Source: Amycolatopsis sulphurea
Lineage (GTDB): Bacteria; Actinomycetota; Actinomycetes; Mycobacteriales; Pseudonocardiaceae
Reading direction: 5' to 3'
Assembly: GCF_002564045.1 (NCBI RefSeq)
Contig: NZ_PDJK01000002.1
Coordinates: forward strand, 1,178,001-1,242,000
DNA length: 64,000 bases
The position numbers and the translations under genes were made by a program. A model generated the notes under the pieces. That model was not told where the DNA came from. It searched no databases and was given only the letters and a program-made list of their open reading frames with translations. Positions 44,036-52,920 of the stretch are shown piece after piece (within the stretch, counting starts at the first letter, position 1; each line of letters opens with the position of its first letter).

Positions 44036-45568
44036 TCAGTCGCTGCCGAGAGTAACGTCCACGACGAGCAACGCGCCGGAGCGGGCCAGCTGCACCGGCA
44101 CCACCGTGCCGGGGTCGTGGTTGCGCACGGCCACGGTCAGCTCGGCGGAATCGCGCACCAGCCGGTCGCCGACCTTGGTGATCACGTCGCCCTCCTTGAT
44201 CCCGGCCGCGGCCGCCGGGCCGTTCGGGACGACGTTCTGCACCTGGGCGCCCATACTGGTGGATCCGGCCACGCTGGCCGCGTTGATGCCGATGTCGGCG
44301 TGCACGACCTTGCCGTGCGCGATCAGTTCTCTGGCGATCTTGACCGCGTAGTCGCTGGGGATGGCGAAGCCGATGCCGATGCTGCCGCCGTCCGCGCTCG
44401 AGGAGCGGATCGCCGAGTTGATGCCGACCAGCGCCCCGGTCGCATCGACCAGCGCGCCCCCGGAGTTGCCGTGGTTGATCGCCGCGTCGGTCTGGATGGC
44501 CTCGTAGGTGACCGGCGGCGCGCCGTTGTCCCCGCCCGCGGTGACCGGCCGGTCGAGCGCACTGACGATGCCGGAGGTGATCGAGTTCTGCAGGGCCAGC
44601 GGCGAGCCGACCGCGATCACCGCGTCACCGGCCTGCAGGTCGGCCGACTTGCCCAGCTGCATCACCACCGGGTTGGTCACCGCCACCTTGACCACCGCGA
44701 GGTCGGTCTTCTGGTCCGCGCCGACGAGCTTGGCCGCGGTGCGGGTGCCGTCGTTGAAGATCGCGGTGATCTTGACCGAGGAGTCCCCGCTCGCGGAGGA
44801 CACCACGTGTTCGTTGGTGAGGATGTAGCCCTGCGGGTCGATGACCACGCCGGAGCCCTGTTCCCCGGCGTCCGCGCCGGGTTTGACCACTTCGAGCGCC
44901 ACGACCGCGGGCGAGACCCGCTTGGCGATGTCGGCCAGCGAACCGGGCGGGCGTTCCTTGGCCGCCTCCGCCTCGGAGATCGTGGCACTGCCGGTGAGCG
45001 AGGACCCGGTGTCGGCCAGCCACCAGGAGACCAGCCCGCCGACCGCGCCGACGAGCAGCGCCAGCACACCGAGCAGGGCGAGCGCCCGCGGTTTGACCCG
45101 GCGGCCGAACAGCACCTCGGGCAGGCTCAGCAGCGCCCCGCCGGGCCGGGTCCCGGACTCCTCCGCGGAGTCCTCGGCGGTCACCGCCGGACCGGCCAGC
45201 ACCGCCCCGGAACCCGGATCACGCCACGGATCCCGCTGATCGGTCCACAGCGGCTCCTCCGGCTCGGGTGGTTCGCCGGTCGCTTCGAGCGGCCGCTGCA
45301 GCAGCACGTCCTCGGCCCCCGGCGGACGGCGGAACGCCTCGGCGAGCGATTCCGGTGGCGGCGGGGCGAGGCCGAAACCGTTGCCGCCGTTACTGTTCGA
45401 CGGCTGCGTGTAGAGCTTGTCGAACGCGCCCTCGACCCCGTGCGGACGGCCGAACACCGCGGTCTGCGCCGGATCGACCGCGGGCCGCTCGAGCGGCCGC
45501 GGCGCCAGCCGGTCCGCCCCCACGGCGCCGGGCTGGGCTGGGTTCGCGTTCGGCTGGTCGGTCATCAT
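44036..45568 (-). CDS. htrA: HtrA/DegP-like serine protease, membrane-anchored, with PDZ domain
   Basis: A 510-residue protein. Residues 1-165 are cytoplasmic and proline-rich; LALLGVLALLVGAVGGLVSW is the anchor. The trypsin-like domain has its triad in LTNEHVVSS (His), KTDLAVVKV (Asp) and GNSGGALVD (Ser). One PDZ domain follows (MGAQVQNVVPNGPAAAAGIK, EGDVITKVGDRLV). Degrades or refolds damaged exported proteins. ATG at 45568 or 45565. In M. tuberculosis it follows sigE-rseA directly; here a 1.1-kb repeat-filled gap intervenes, so it probably has its own promoter. Confidence 0.95.
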   Translation of the reverse strand: MMTDQPNANPAQPGAVGADRLAPRPLERPAVDPAQTAVFGRPHGVEGAFDKLYTQPSNSNGGNGFGLAPPPPESLAEAFRRPPGAEDVLLQRPLEATGEPPEPEEPLWTDQRDPWRDPGSGAVLAGPAVTAEDSAEESGTRPGGALLSLPEVLFGRRVKPRALALLGVLALLVGAVGGLVSWWLADTGSSLTGSATISEAEAAKERPPGSLADIAKRVSPAVVALEVVKPGADAGEQGSGVVIDPQGYILTNEHVVSSASGDSSVKITAIFNDGTRTAAKLVGADQKTDLAVVKVAVTNPVVMQLGKSADLQAGDAVIAVGSPLALQNSITSGIVSALDRPVTAGGDNGAPPVTYEAIQTDAAINHGNSGGALVDATGALVGINSAIRSSSADGGSIGIGFAIPSDYAVKIARELIAHGKVVHADIGINAASVAGSTSMGAQVQNVVPNGPAAAAGIKEGDVITKVGDRLVRDSAELTVAVRNHDPGTVVPVQLARSGALLVVDVTLGSD

Positions 45569-46069
45569 TCCCCGGGGCTGCGATCAGTGGCTCGGCATCG
45601 ACGATATCTCAAGCCTGGCACACCCGAGTGTGCCCATCGAACGGTGAAATGGCTGTTGCCTGCTCCGTGGCCAGGAGAGCCTCGGCGCTGTGAGACCGGC
45701 TGGTGAGATGGAGATTCGGGCAGCAGATTCGGTGCTGGGCTGGTACTGGTCGCTGTCACCTGCGGCAGGCGGAACGTGCCACGGCTGCATCCGGGCCGAA
45801 CGGCGGTGGGTCAAGGTCGATGCCCGCAGGGTCCGCACCGGCCCCGGGTAACGGCTTCCCGACGTGCCCGGCCGTGGGCTGACCGGTGTCGCCTCCGCGA
45901 TCACCTGCGCCAAGGCAGGGCCTCAGGCGCGCTGGGCACGGGCTGCGCTGCGCCAACCCGATGTCCAGGCAGACCGGCGAAATCGAGATCCGGCACATCC
46001 TCGAGGTCGAGGATTTCGGCGACATGGCGACCTCGGAGGTCCTCGCCATCGCCGCCGTCCGGAAGGGCC

Positions 46070-46368
46070 AGGGTGTCGGCAAAGTCGGTGTGGAGGTCTG
46101 TGAAGGTTTGTGAAGGTTTGTGAAGGGGCCCTTCACAGACTCTGGGTCCGTGAAGGGCCCCTTCACAGACCCCGAGACAGGTCCGGCACACACCACGAGG
46201 TGGTCGCGCGTCTCGAACACCTCCGCATCGCCGCTGCCGGGCGTGATCGACGAAGAGGGCAGGCACCACCGATGATGACGCGGCAGCCACGGCACTCTGC
46301 TGATCACGGATCCTCGACCACCTTTGCCGGGACCCTGGACTCAGCGTCCGTGAAGGGACCCTCCACAG
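46070..46368. repeat. Composite palindromic element, copy B (inverted relative to 14.2 kb)
   Basis: Left end: CCAGGGTGTCGGCAAAGTCG, then three 10-bp steps of GTGAAGGTTT and a two-core palindrome (46120-46168). The body (46170-46310) matches the reverse complement of the 14.2-kb copy over its length, including the CGAACACCTCCGC and TGATCGACGAAGA stretches. Right end: GTGATCAGCAG-type word (as CTGCTGATCACGGATCC), the CGGCAAAG-type word and a palindrome closing at 46368. By eye the copies are roughly 80% identical. Confidence 0.8.
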
Positions 46369-46489
46369 CCTTCCTGCCTGGACGCGGTCTCGCGTTGCTC
46401 CTTGACGCACCGGACGGCGCCGATGGCCGGGTCATCGAGATCCAGGCAGGCATCAGAACCGCACTCCGCCGAGCCGACCACCGACCGCC

Positions 46490-46620
46490 AAGCACCGGCC
46501 TCACTGCGGCGGTCAGGACTCGACAGCGCCGGAGTCTCCGGCACCGACAACAGCGGCGCCTGCCAGGTCGTCGGCACCGACAGCTGCGCGAGCATCAGAC
46601 GCACCTTGAGCCAGGCCGGA
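46490..46620. repeat. Degenerate direct duplication of the rseA 3' end
   Basis: Aligns with 46700-46830, the last coding part of rseA, at an offset of about 212 bp. GCCTGCCAGGTCGTCGGCAC here matches GCCTGCCGAGTCGTCGGCAC there, with AGTCTCCGGCACCGAC and CTGCGCGAGCATCAGA also shared. Read in the rseA direction it gives LAQLSVPTTWQAP beside the real [13 protein letters not shown]. Confidence 0.7.
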
Positions 46621-46662
46621 ACCCTCACTCCGCTAAGACACACGCCCTGGACCGGGCGGAAC

Positions 46663-47367
46663 TCACCGAGCCGGAGCCGAGGGCACCCGATCATCCACCG
46701 GCCGCACCGCCGAACTCGACGACGCAGGATTCGACGACGCCGACGTCTCCGTCACCGCCGTCTCCGGTGCCTGCCGAGTCGTCGGCACCGACATCTGCGC
46801 GGGCAGCAGATTCGCATTGCGCTGGGCCGGGCTCTGGTCCCCGGTGCCGTCCCCGCTGTCACCCGCGGTGCCGACGAGCGCGAGCGCGCTCAGCACGAGA
46901 CCGGAGACCACCACCCCCGCGCCCTGTGCCGCCCGCTTGCGGCTGAATCCGAACCGGCCGCCACCGAGCAGGTTCGCGGACTGCCCAAGCGGCGCGGTCG
47001 TGCCCAACGGCGCGGTACCCCCGAGGACGCTGGCGCCGTCCCGCAGCCCGGCCACGCGGTCCGGCCGCTGGATGGCCACGAGCTGCCCGTCCGCGGTCAC
47101 CGCGAGGTTGTCCGGGGAACCAGGCAGGTCGGTGTGTTCCGGAATGGAGCGGAGGCTGGCCAGGAAACCGGCCGACATGGTCGGCTCGCCGGCCTGCTTG
47201 ACCGCCGCGCCCGCCTGCCGCTGCGCACGCACCTCGCCGGCGCAGCCGGGGCAGCACGCGAGATGCGCGGCGGCCCGGTCCCGCGCGCCCGGGGTCAGTT
47301 CGCCGTCGACGAAGGCGACCACCACGTCGGGCAGCAGATGGGATTCGCGCAGGCCCCAGCCGGTCAT
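46663..47367 (-). CDS. rseA: Anti-sigma factor RseA (zinc-finger ZAS family) for SigE
   Basis: A 234-residue protein. The zinc-associated anti-sigma motif H-x3-C-x2-C is present ([13 protein letters not shown], about residues 36-48). [20 protein letters not shown] near residue 165 may be a weak membrane segment; the tail is S/T/P-rich. ATG at 47367 overlaps the sigE stop as ATGA, as expected for a sigma/anti-sigma pair made in fixed ratio. It should hold SigE inactive until envelope stress. Matches Rv1222. The stop is followed by a decayed copy of its own 3' end. Confidence 0.9.
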   Translation of the reverse strand: MTGWGLRESHLLPDVVVAFVDGELTPGARDRAAAHLACCPGCAGEVRAQRQAGAAVKQAGEPTMSAGFLASLRSIPEHTDLPGSPDNLAVTADGQLVAIQRPDRVAGLRDGASVLGGTAPLGTTAPLGQSANLLGGGRFGFSRKRAAQGAGVVVSGLVLSALALVGTAGDSGDGTGDQSPAQRNANLLPAQMSVPTTRQAPETAVTETSASSNPASSSSAVRPVDDRVPSAPAR

Positions 47368-47978
47368 ACCGACACCTTGACAGACTCGCCTCGTTCGGCA
47401 CGACGGCGCTCCAGCGAGGCACGCAGCGCGGAACGGCCGCGGTGGATCCGGCTGCGCACGGTGCCCAGCTTGACGCCCAGCGTGGTGCCGATCTCCTCGT
47501 AGGACAGGCCTTCCACGTCGCACAGCACGACCGCGGCGCGGAACTCCGGCGGCAGCTCGTCGAGCGCGGCGTCGAGGTCCGGGTCCAGGTGGGTGTCGCT
47601 GTAGTGCTGCTCCGGGCTCGGGTCGTCGCCGACGATCCGGTCGGTGTCCTCGGGCAGCCCCTCCATGCGCACGCGCTGGCGGCGGCGGGCCAGGTCGAGG
47701 AAGAGGTTCGTGGTGATCCGGTGCAGCCAGCCCTCGAAGGTGCCGGGCTTGTACGACGCGAGCGAGCGGAACACCCGGATGAAGGTCTCCTGGGTGAGGT
47801 CCTCGGCGTCGTGGGTGTTGCCGGTCAGGCGGTAGGCCAGCCGGTAGACCCGGTCGGCGTGCTCGCGCACCACCTCGTCCCAGGACGGCGGCGTCCACGC
47901 CGCGGCCGCGGGTTCCACGGCCACCGGCTCGGCGACGGTCATATCGGCGTTCTGCATCGGGGGAGCAGGCACCTCCAT
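47364..47978 (-). CDS. sigE: ECF RNA polymerase sigma factor SigE
   Basis: A 204-residue extracytoplasmic-function sigma factor. Region 2 reads [40 protein letters not shown] and [20 protein letters not shown]; region 4 reads [20 protein letters not shown] and [23 protein letters not shown] at 47978 preceded by AGAGGAG. With RseA and HtrA/TatB nearby, this is the conserved actinobacterial envelope-stress locus. No clear SigE-type autoregulatory promoter was found upstream. Confidence 0.95.
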   Translation of the reverse strand: MEVPAPPMQNADMTVAEPVAVEPAAAAWTPPSWDEVVREHADRVYRLAYRLTGNTHDAEDLTQETFIRVFRSLASYKPGTFEGWLHRITTNLFLDLARRRQRVRMEGLPEDTDRIVGDDPSPEQHYSDTHLDPDLDAALDELPPEFRAAVVLCDVEGLSYEEIGTTLGVKLGTVRSRIHRGRSALRASLERRRAERGESVKVSV

Positions 47979-48167
47979 CTGCGTAACTCCTCTTCTGCTC
48001 TGCCAACGCGGCGCGGGGGCACGGTGTTCCCGTGCGATCGGATCGAGTGTGTCCGGTCTTCCCGTGGTTCTAGTGAGACGCGACTGAGAGCAGCCTGAGA
48101 ACTTTCTTCGGGAGGCTTATCCGGGAGCCTTCGCGGTTTTGTCGACAACCAGCGCTAACCTTCGCGC

Positions 48168-48821
48168 GTGAGTTCCGGGACGCAGGCGGCGTCGGAAGCC
48201 GAGCCGGTGGGTGCCGAGCACGTCGACGGGTACCTGCCCGACGACGACGTGCTGACCATGGCGCGGGCCCGCGCGGACGAGCTCGGCTGCCCCCCGCTGG
48301 CGCCTGGAGCAGGCACGACGCTGCGGTTCCTCGCCGCGACGCTCGGCGCCCGCGCGGTGGTGGAGGTCGGCACGGGCTGCGGCGTGAGCGGGCTGTACCT
48401 GCTGCGCGGGATGGCCGCGGCCGGCGTGCTCACCTCGATCGACATCGAGCCGGAATTCCAGCGTGCGGCCCGCCGGACGTTCCTCGACGCCGGGTACCCG
48501 CCGGGGCGGATGAGACTCATCACAGGCCGCGCGCTCGACGTGCTTTCCCGGCTCACCCCGGGCGGCTACGACCTGGTGTTCGTGGACGCCGCGCGGATCG
48601 AGTACCCGGGCTACTACGAGCAGGGCGTGGCCCTGCTTCGCCGCGGCGGGATCATCGCCTTCCACAACGTGCTCGCCGGCGGCCACGTGGTCGACCCTTC
48701 CCGACGCGACCCGGAAACGCTTGCTCTGCGTGAGGTGGCACGGGCCGTCCGAGAGGACGAACGGCTGGTCCCGGCGTTGCTGCCGGTGGGTGGCGGGCTG
48801 CTTCTCGCGACCGTGGGCTGA
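48168..48821 (+). CDS. O-methyltransferase (class I SAM-dependent, Rv1220c-like)
   Basis: A 217-residue enzyme of the caffeoyl-CoA/catechol O-methyltransferase type. SAM motif I VVEVGTGCGVSGLYLLRGMA near residue 65, acidic end of strand 2 in LTSIDIEPEFQRAAR, and metal-binding-type LVFVDAARIEYPGYYEQG near 145. The usual D in VFVDA is present. GTG start. Divergent from sigE, exactly as Rv1220c/Rv1221. Substrate unknown. Confidence 0.92.
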   Translation: MSSGTQAASEAEPVGAEHVDGYLPDDDVLTMARARADELGCPPLAPGAGTTLRFLAATLGARAVVEVGTGCGVSGLYLLRGMAAAGVLTSIDIEPEFQRAARRTFLDAGYPPGRMRLITGRALDVLSRLTPGGYDLVFVDAARIEYPGYYEQGVALLRRGGIIAFHNVLAGGHVVDPSRRDPETLALREVARAVREDERLVPALLPVGGGLLLATVG

Positions 48822-48823
48822 TG

Positions 48824-50026
48824 TCAGGAGTGAGCCAGCACACGGCGTTCAACCCGGGTTGCCGTGCCGGCTACGACGGCCGTTGCCGCCAGCGCGAGCC
48901 ACACCACAACGGCGCCGATCAGCCAGCTCCAGCCTGCTTCGCCGTAGACGACGCTGCCGATTGCTCCGCCGACGCTGCTGCCGAGGTAGTACATGAGCGT
49001 GTAGAGGCCGCCGACCTGACCGCGCGCGTTCTCCGGCGCTTCAGCCGCGGCCCAGCTGTTCGCGATCGAGTGGGCAGCGAAGAACGCGGCAGTAAGGACC
49101 ACAAAGCCGATCACGATCAACGGCAGCGAGTCGGGAATCGTCAGGACGCCGCCGATCGCCATTGCCAGCAGTACGCCGAGAAGCGCGCGCCGTCGTCCGG
49201 TCCGGGCAGTGAGACGGCTAGCAGTGGCCGAAGAGACCGACCCGAGCGCGTACGCGAGGAACACGAGCGAAGCGAGCGCAGGCGTGAGATTCAGCGGCGC
49301 GCCGGTCAGACGGAAGCCTGCGGCGTTGTACATCGCGACGAAGGCTCCCATAGCCAGCAACGCGACCGCGTACTGCGCAAGCAGTACCGGACGACGTACG
49401 GCAGCAAGCAGCCCGACAGCGACGTCGCGGGCCGTCTGCCGCCCCTCCCCCGGCTGTCGCTGCGACGGCGGCAACGCGAGCACAGTCACCACCGCGCAGA
49501 CCAACGAGACCCCCGCGACCACGTACAGCGCACCTCGCCAGCCGACAGGACCCGCGGTGAATCCCGTGGCCAACCGACCGGTCATGCCACCGATCGAATT
49601 GCCCGCAATCATCGCGCCGACCGCTGCCGCCACCCCGACCTTGCCCAGCCGTTCCACCAGGTATGCCGTCGCCACACCGGGGAACCCGGCGATCGCGACG
49701 CCCTGTACGGCGCGAAGCACGAGCAGCAGCGAGTAGTTCGGCATAAGCGGCAGCAGCAGCCCGAGAATGGTGGAAATCACCACAGACGCGACGATCACCG
49801 GCCGTCGTCCGACCACTTCGGACAGTGCGGCGATCGGCAGCACCGAGATGGCGAGCGCACCCGTGGCGACGCTCACCGCGAGCGAAGCGCCGCCGGGGTC
49901 GAGGTGGTACTGCGCGGCGAGCTGCGGCAGCACCGGCTGTGGGGCGTAGAGCAGGGCGAACGAGGTGAAACCGGCGGCGGCCACGGCGACCTTGACGCGG
50001 CGGGTCGGGCTGGCGGGAAAGGTCAC
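48824..50026 (-). CDS. MFS transporter (YnfM-like, 12 helices)
   Basis: A 400-residue major-facilitator protein beginning RRVKVAVAAAGFTSFALLYA, with LYAPQPVLPQLAAQYHLDPG in the first loop, typical of the YnfM/AraJ-like subgroup. Motif A-like ALSEVVGRRPVIVAS follows helix 2. The start is ATG 50026. Divergent from a LysR gene with 63 nt between, suggesting the regulator controls it. Substrate unknown. Confidence 0.9.
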   Translation of the reverse strand: MTFPASPTRRVKVAVAAAGFTSFALLYAPQPVLPQLAAQYHLDPGGASLAVSVATGALAISVLPIAALSEVVGRRPVIVASVVISTILGLLLPLMPNYSLLLVLRAVQGVAIAGFPGVATAYLVERLGKVGVAAAVGAMIAGNSIGGMTGRLATGFTAGPVGWRGALYVVAGVSLVCAVVTVLALPPSQRQPGEGRQTARDVAVGLLAAVRRPVLLAQYAVALLAMGAFVAMYNAAGFRLTGAPLNLTPALASLVFLAYALGSVSSATASRLTARTGRRRALLGVLLAMAIGGVLTIPDSLPLIVIGFVVLTAAFFAAHSIANSWAAAEAPENARGQVGGLYTLMYYLGSSVGGAIGSVVYGEAGWSWLIGAVVVWLALAATAVVAGTATRVERRVLAHS

Positions 50027-50089
50027 GAGGCCGAAAGTAAGCCTCGCTAATCAATACGTCCAATACGTCTATCCGCGATAATCCATACC
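50027..50089. promoter_or_regulatory. Divergent MFS/LysR promoter region
   Basis: Only 63 nt separate the two starts. The region contains a direct repeat AATACGTC at an 11-bp spacing (about 50054 and 50064) and GATAAT (50077), and is clearly AT-richer than its surroundings. LysR proteins usually bind such overlapping divergent promoters. Confidence 0.4.
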
Positions 50090-51013
50090 GTGACGGATGA
50101 GAAGCTGACAGCCCAGCTAGCCCCGCATCTGCAGTTGCTCGCCGTGCTGCGGAATACCGGGAATGTCACACGGACAGCCGAGCTGCTGGGGATACCGCAG
50201 CCCACCGTCAGCAGGCGGCTGGCGGCGCTGAGCCGGGCGCTGGGCGCCCCGCTGACCGTGTCGGCCGGCCGGGGCGTGCGGCTGACCCGGGCCGCTGAAC
50301 TGCTCGCCGAGGCTGCCGAACGAGCGCTGACGGCCGTCGACGCCGGCGTCCGGCTGGCCCGCGAGGAGATCGAGCCTGGCAGCGGCCGCGTCGTGCTCGG
50401 GTTCCTGCACCTGCTGGGCCGGGCGCTGGTGCCGGAGCTGCTGCGGGACTATCGCGCGCAGGTGCCGGGCGCCCGGTTCACCCTCGTCCAGGGCTCCCGT
50501 CAGGACATGCTGGACCGGCTCGCCGCGGGTGAACTGGACCTCGCGCTGCTCGCCCCGGTGCCGGAGGAGGACGAACGGCTGGGGTCGGTCGTGCTCGACG
50601 AGCAGCCGATCCTGCTGTCCGTACCGGCCGGGCACCGCCTGGCCGGCCGATCCGCGGTGCGGGTCGCGGAACTGGCGGACGAGCCGTTTGTGCTCCTGGA
50701 GCCGGGCTACGGCCTCCGCCGCATCACCGACGACCTGTGCGCCGCCGCGGGTTTCACCCCGAAGGTCGCGTTCGAGGGACAGGAATCGGACACCGTACGC
50801 GGTCTGGTCGCCGCGGGGCTGGGGGTCGCACTGCTGCCGCTGTTCGAACCGGGCGCACCGGCCGGGGTCGCCGAAGTGGCCCTTACGCCGCCGGTGACCC
50901 GGACGATCGGCCTGGCCTGGCGCGCAGGCGAACCGCAGCCGCCCGCCGTACGCAGCTTCCGCGACCACGTGGTGACCGCGTACCCGCGCCGGATCAACCG
51001 GCGTACGAAGTAG
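50090..51013 (+). CDS. LysR family transcriptional regulator
   Basis: A 307-residue LysR protein. The N-terminal winged helix-turn-helix reads AVLRNTGNVTRTAELLGIPQ then PTVSRRLAALSRALGAPL at residues 18-55. The C-terminal co-inducer domain is the periplasmic-binding-like fold (GSRQDMLDRLAAGELDLALL; VAAGLGVALLPLFEPG). Its end overlaps the 3' end of the convergent aminopeptidase gene by 20 nt. Probably regulates the divergent MFS gene. Confidence 0.92.
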   Translation: MTDEKLTAQLAPHLQLLAVLRNTGNVTRTAELLGIPQPTVSRRLAALSRALGAPLTVSAGRGVRLTRAAELLAEAAERALTAVDAGVRLAREEIEPGSGRVVLGFLHLLGRALVPELLRDYRAQVPGARFTLVQGSRQDMLDRLAAGELDLALLAPVPEEDERLGSVVLDEQPILLSVPAGHRLAGRSAVRVAELADEPFVLLEPGYGLRRITDDLCAAAGFTPKVAFEGQESDTVRGLVAAGLGVALLPLFEPGAPAGVAEVALTPPVTRTIGLAWRAGEPQPPAVRSFRDHVVTAYPRRINRRTK

Positions 51014-52430
51014 CCAGCTCTATCAGAGTCCGCGCGGCGAAGCCGGAGGCGCCGGGAACGACTTCGTCGTACGCCTTGTCCGCACGAGCCGGACCTGCGA
51101 TGTCCAGATGCGCCCACGGGCGGCCCGCGGTGAACTCACGCAGGAACAGCGCCGCCATGATGCCGCCAGGGCCACCCGGCGCCTGACGTACGTCGCCCAG
51201 GGTGCCTTCCACGTCGCTCGCGTAGTCCTCGATCAGTGGCATTCGCCACCACGCCTCACCCGCCCGGACACCCGCTTCGACTATGCGTTCGGCAAGTTCG
51301 TCCTCGGTCGCGAAGAGCCCCCCGGTGCGCAACCCGAGTGAGACCTTCATCGCACCGGTCAGAGTGGCCACGTCGACGACCAGGTCGGGCTTGAAGCGCT
51401 CAATGCCGTACGCCAGTGCGTCGGCCATCACCATCCGGCCTTCGGCGTCGGTGTTGCCGACCTCGGTCGTACGGCCGCCATAGTGCCGCACGATGTCGCC
51501 GGGGCGGTAGGAACCACCGGACACATGGTTCTCCGCGGCCGGAACCAGCGCGGTCACCCGCACCGGCAGGCCGAGCGCCGCGATCCCGCGCACCGCGGCG
51601 AGCACGGCCGCGCCGCCCGCCATGTCGGTGCGCATCAGGTGCATCCCCGCGTTCGGCTTCAGCGACAGGCCACCGGTGTCGAACGTGATGCCCTTGCCGA
51701 CGAACAGCAGATGCTTCGCCGCGCCCCGCGGTCGATACTCGAGTTCGATCAGCCGCGGCGCGGAGGCGGACCCGCCGCCGACCGCGAGGACACCGCCGAA
51801 ACCCTTCTCCGCCAGCCACTTCTCGTCCCGCACCGTGACCCGTACCGGTTCGCCGACGACCTTCGCGGCGGTGTTCGCCAGCCAGGCGGGGTTCTTCACG
51901 TTCGACGGGGCGTTCGCGAGATCCCGGGCGAACGCGGCGGCCGCGGCCAGCGTCCGTACCCGCGCCACCGTCTCGGCGAACTCCGACACCGCACCTTCTT
52001 CGGCGACCAGCCGTACGGCCGGTACCGGCGGCTTCGGCTCGCTCGTGGTGACCATGAAGCGGTAGCCGCCGAGCGACAGCCCCTTCGCCAACTCGCCCAC
52101 CTCGGCCGCGGTGACCTCTTCGGACAGCAACACCTGCACTGTCCGGATCGGACTCTTCGCCGCCGCGTCGCGCATCGCGCGGGCCAACGCCGCGCCGGCA
52201 CGGCGAAAGTCCTTCGGCGTGGCTTCGCCGACTCCCACGACCCAACGCGGCGTGTCACCGTCTTCGGCGAACTCGCGTACGTCGCCGGTGCGCCCACTCG
52301 CGCCGTATGCCGCTTCGTCACCTTCGGCGTGAGCGGCGGCGAAGACCGCCCGCGGAATCCCTCGCCGCGCCGTGGAGACGACTTCGATTTCGGGGAGTTT
52401 GGTGGGGACGGGTGGTAGTGGGTTACGCAC
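50994..52430 (-). CDS. pepA: Leucyl aminopeptidase (M17)
   Basis: A 478-residue cytosolic metallo-aminopeptidase. The M17 signature NTDAEGRMVMADAL (residues about 325-338) is intact. Other di-zinc and catalytic residues lie in VGKGITFDTGGLSLKPNAGM (K and D) and MRTDMAGGAAVL. The N-terminal domain is shorter and divergent, as usual. It starts GTG (VRNPLPPVPTKLPEI). 20-nt convergent overlap with the LysR gene. It removes N-terminal amino acids in protein turnover. Confidence 0.95.
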   Translation of the reverse strand: MRNPLPPVPTKLPEIEVVSTARRGIPRAVFAAAHAEGDEAAYGASGRTGDVREFAEDGDTPRWVVGVGEATPKDFRRAGAALARAMRDAAAKSPIRTVQVLLSEEVTAAEVGELAKGLSLGGYRFMVTTSEPKPPVPAVRLVAEEGAVSEFAETVARVRTLAAAAAFARDLANAPSNVKNPAWLANTAAKVVGEPVRVTVRDEKWLAEKGFGGVLAVGGGSASAPRLIELEYRPRGAAKHLLFVGKGITFDTGGLSLKPNAGMHLMRTDMAGGAAVLAAVRGIAALGLPVRVTALVPAAENHVSGGSYRPGDIVRHYGGRTTEVGNTDAEGRMVMADALAYGIERFKPDLVVDVATLTGAMKVSLGLRTGGLFATEDELAERIVEAGVRAGEAWWRMPLIEDYASDVEGTLGDVRQAPGGPGGIMAALFLREFTAGRPWAHLDIAGPARADKAYDEVVPGASGFAARTLIELATSYAG

Positions 52431-52520
52431 AGCGAGCTACCTTCGGGCGCAGACGAACCGCGACCCCGGCCTCCGCTGGGAGACCGGGGTGCACAGTGGA
52501 CAGAGTCGGTCGAGCCGGAA

Positions 52521-52688
52521 TCAGCCGGTGACCTCCTGCAATGCCACGCCGAGGTCCTTCGCTTCCTCCGCGGAGAGCTCCACGACCAACCGGCCGCCAC
52601 CCTCCAGTGGCACCCGCATCACGAGGCCCCGCCCCTCCTTGGTCACTTCGAGGGGACCATCTCCGGTCCGGGGCTTCATGGCCGCCAT
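52521..52688 (-). CDS. DUF3117 small protein (Rv1211-like)
   Basis: A 55-residue protein: MAAMKPRTGDGPLEVTKEGR then GLVMRVPLEGGGRLVVELSA. It is a single beta-rich DUF3117 domain with no membrane segment. ATG at 52688 with AGGGAG upstream; a longer open frame exists, but conservation starts here. In M. tuberculosis the homologue is next to tag; here it is 7 kb away. Function unknown. Confidence 0.88.
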   Translation of the reverse strand: MAAMKPRTGDGPLEVTKEGRGLVMRVPLEGGGRLVVELSAEEAKDLGVALQEVTG

Positions 52689-52920
52689 AGCGTGCTCCCT
52701 CCGTCTCAACCGGCGCGCCCGGGTCGCGCACTCCCATGCCAGCCGGGTCCAGGACCCCATTGTCCCTCATCAGCGGCCGGGCGCGAACGCGGACCGATCA
52801 TTTGGGCACGTATCCGTGCTGGTATGCCGCCCGCCGTGGCCTGGAACGGGTCACCCGCCCGGCCAAAAGCACTGTCCGCAGCGGCTTTACCCGTGCCGGC
52901 CACGCTTTGCCACCCTCGTC

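Larger units (their letters stand above)
45569..46662. other. 1.1-kb non-coding region between htrA and rseA
   Basis: No gene can be supported, despite open frames on both strands. It contains the composite element at about 46070-46368, a degenerate copy of the rseA 3' end at 46490-46620, and a weaker resemblance to the same gene end at about 45717-45770 (GGGCAGCAGATTCG, then GCTGGGC and GCTGTCACC). The stretch 45960-46065 reads like decayed coding DNA, but no family is recognisable. Confidence 0.6.

Noticed and set aside
45756-46307. Possible gene between htrA and rseA (183 codons, minus strand)
   Set aside because: It reads through the palindromic element (VKGPFTDPESVKGPFT), lacks a ribosome site and has no family similarity.
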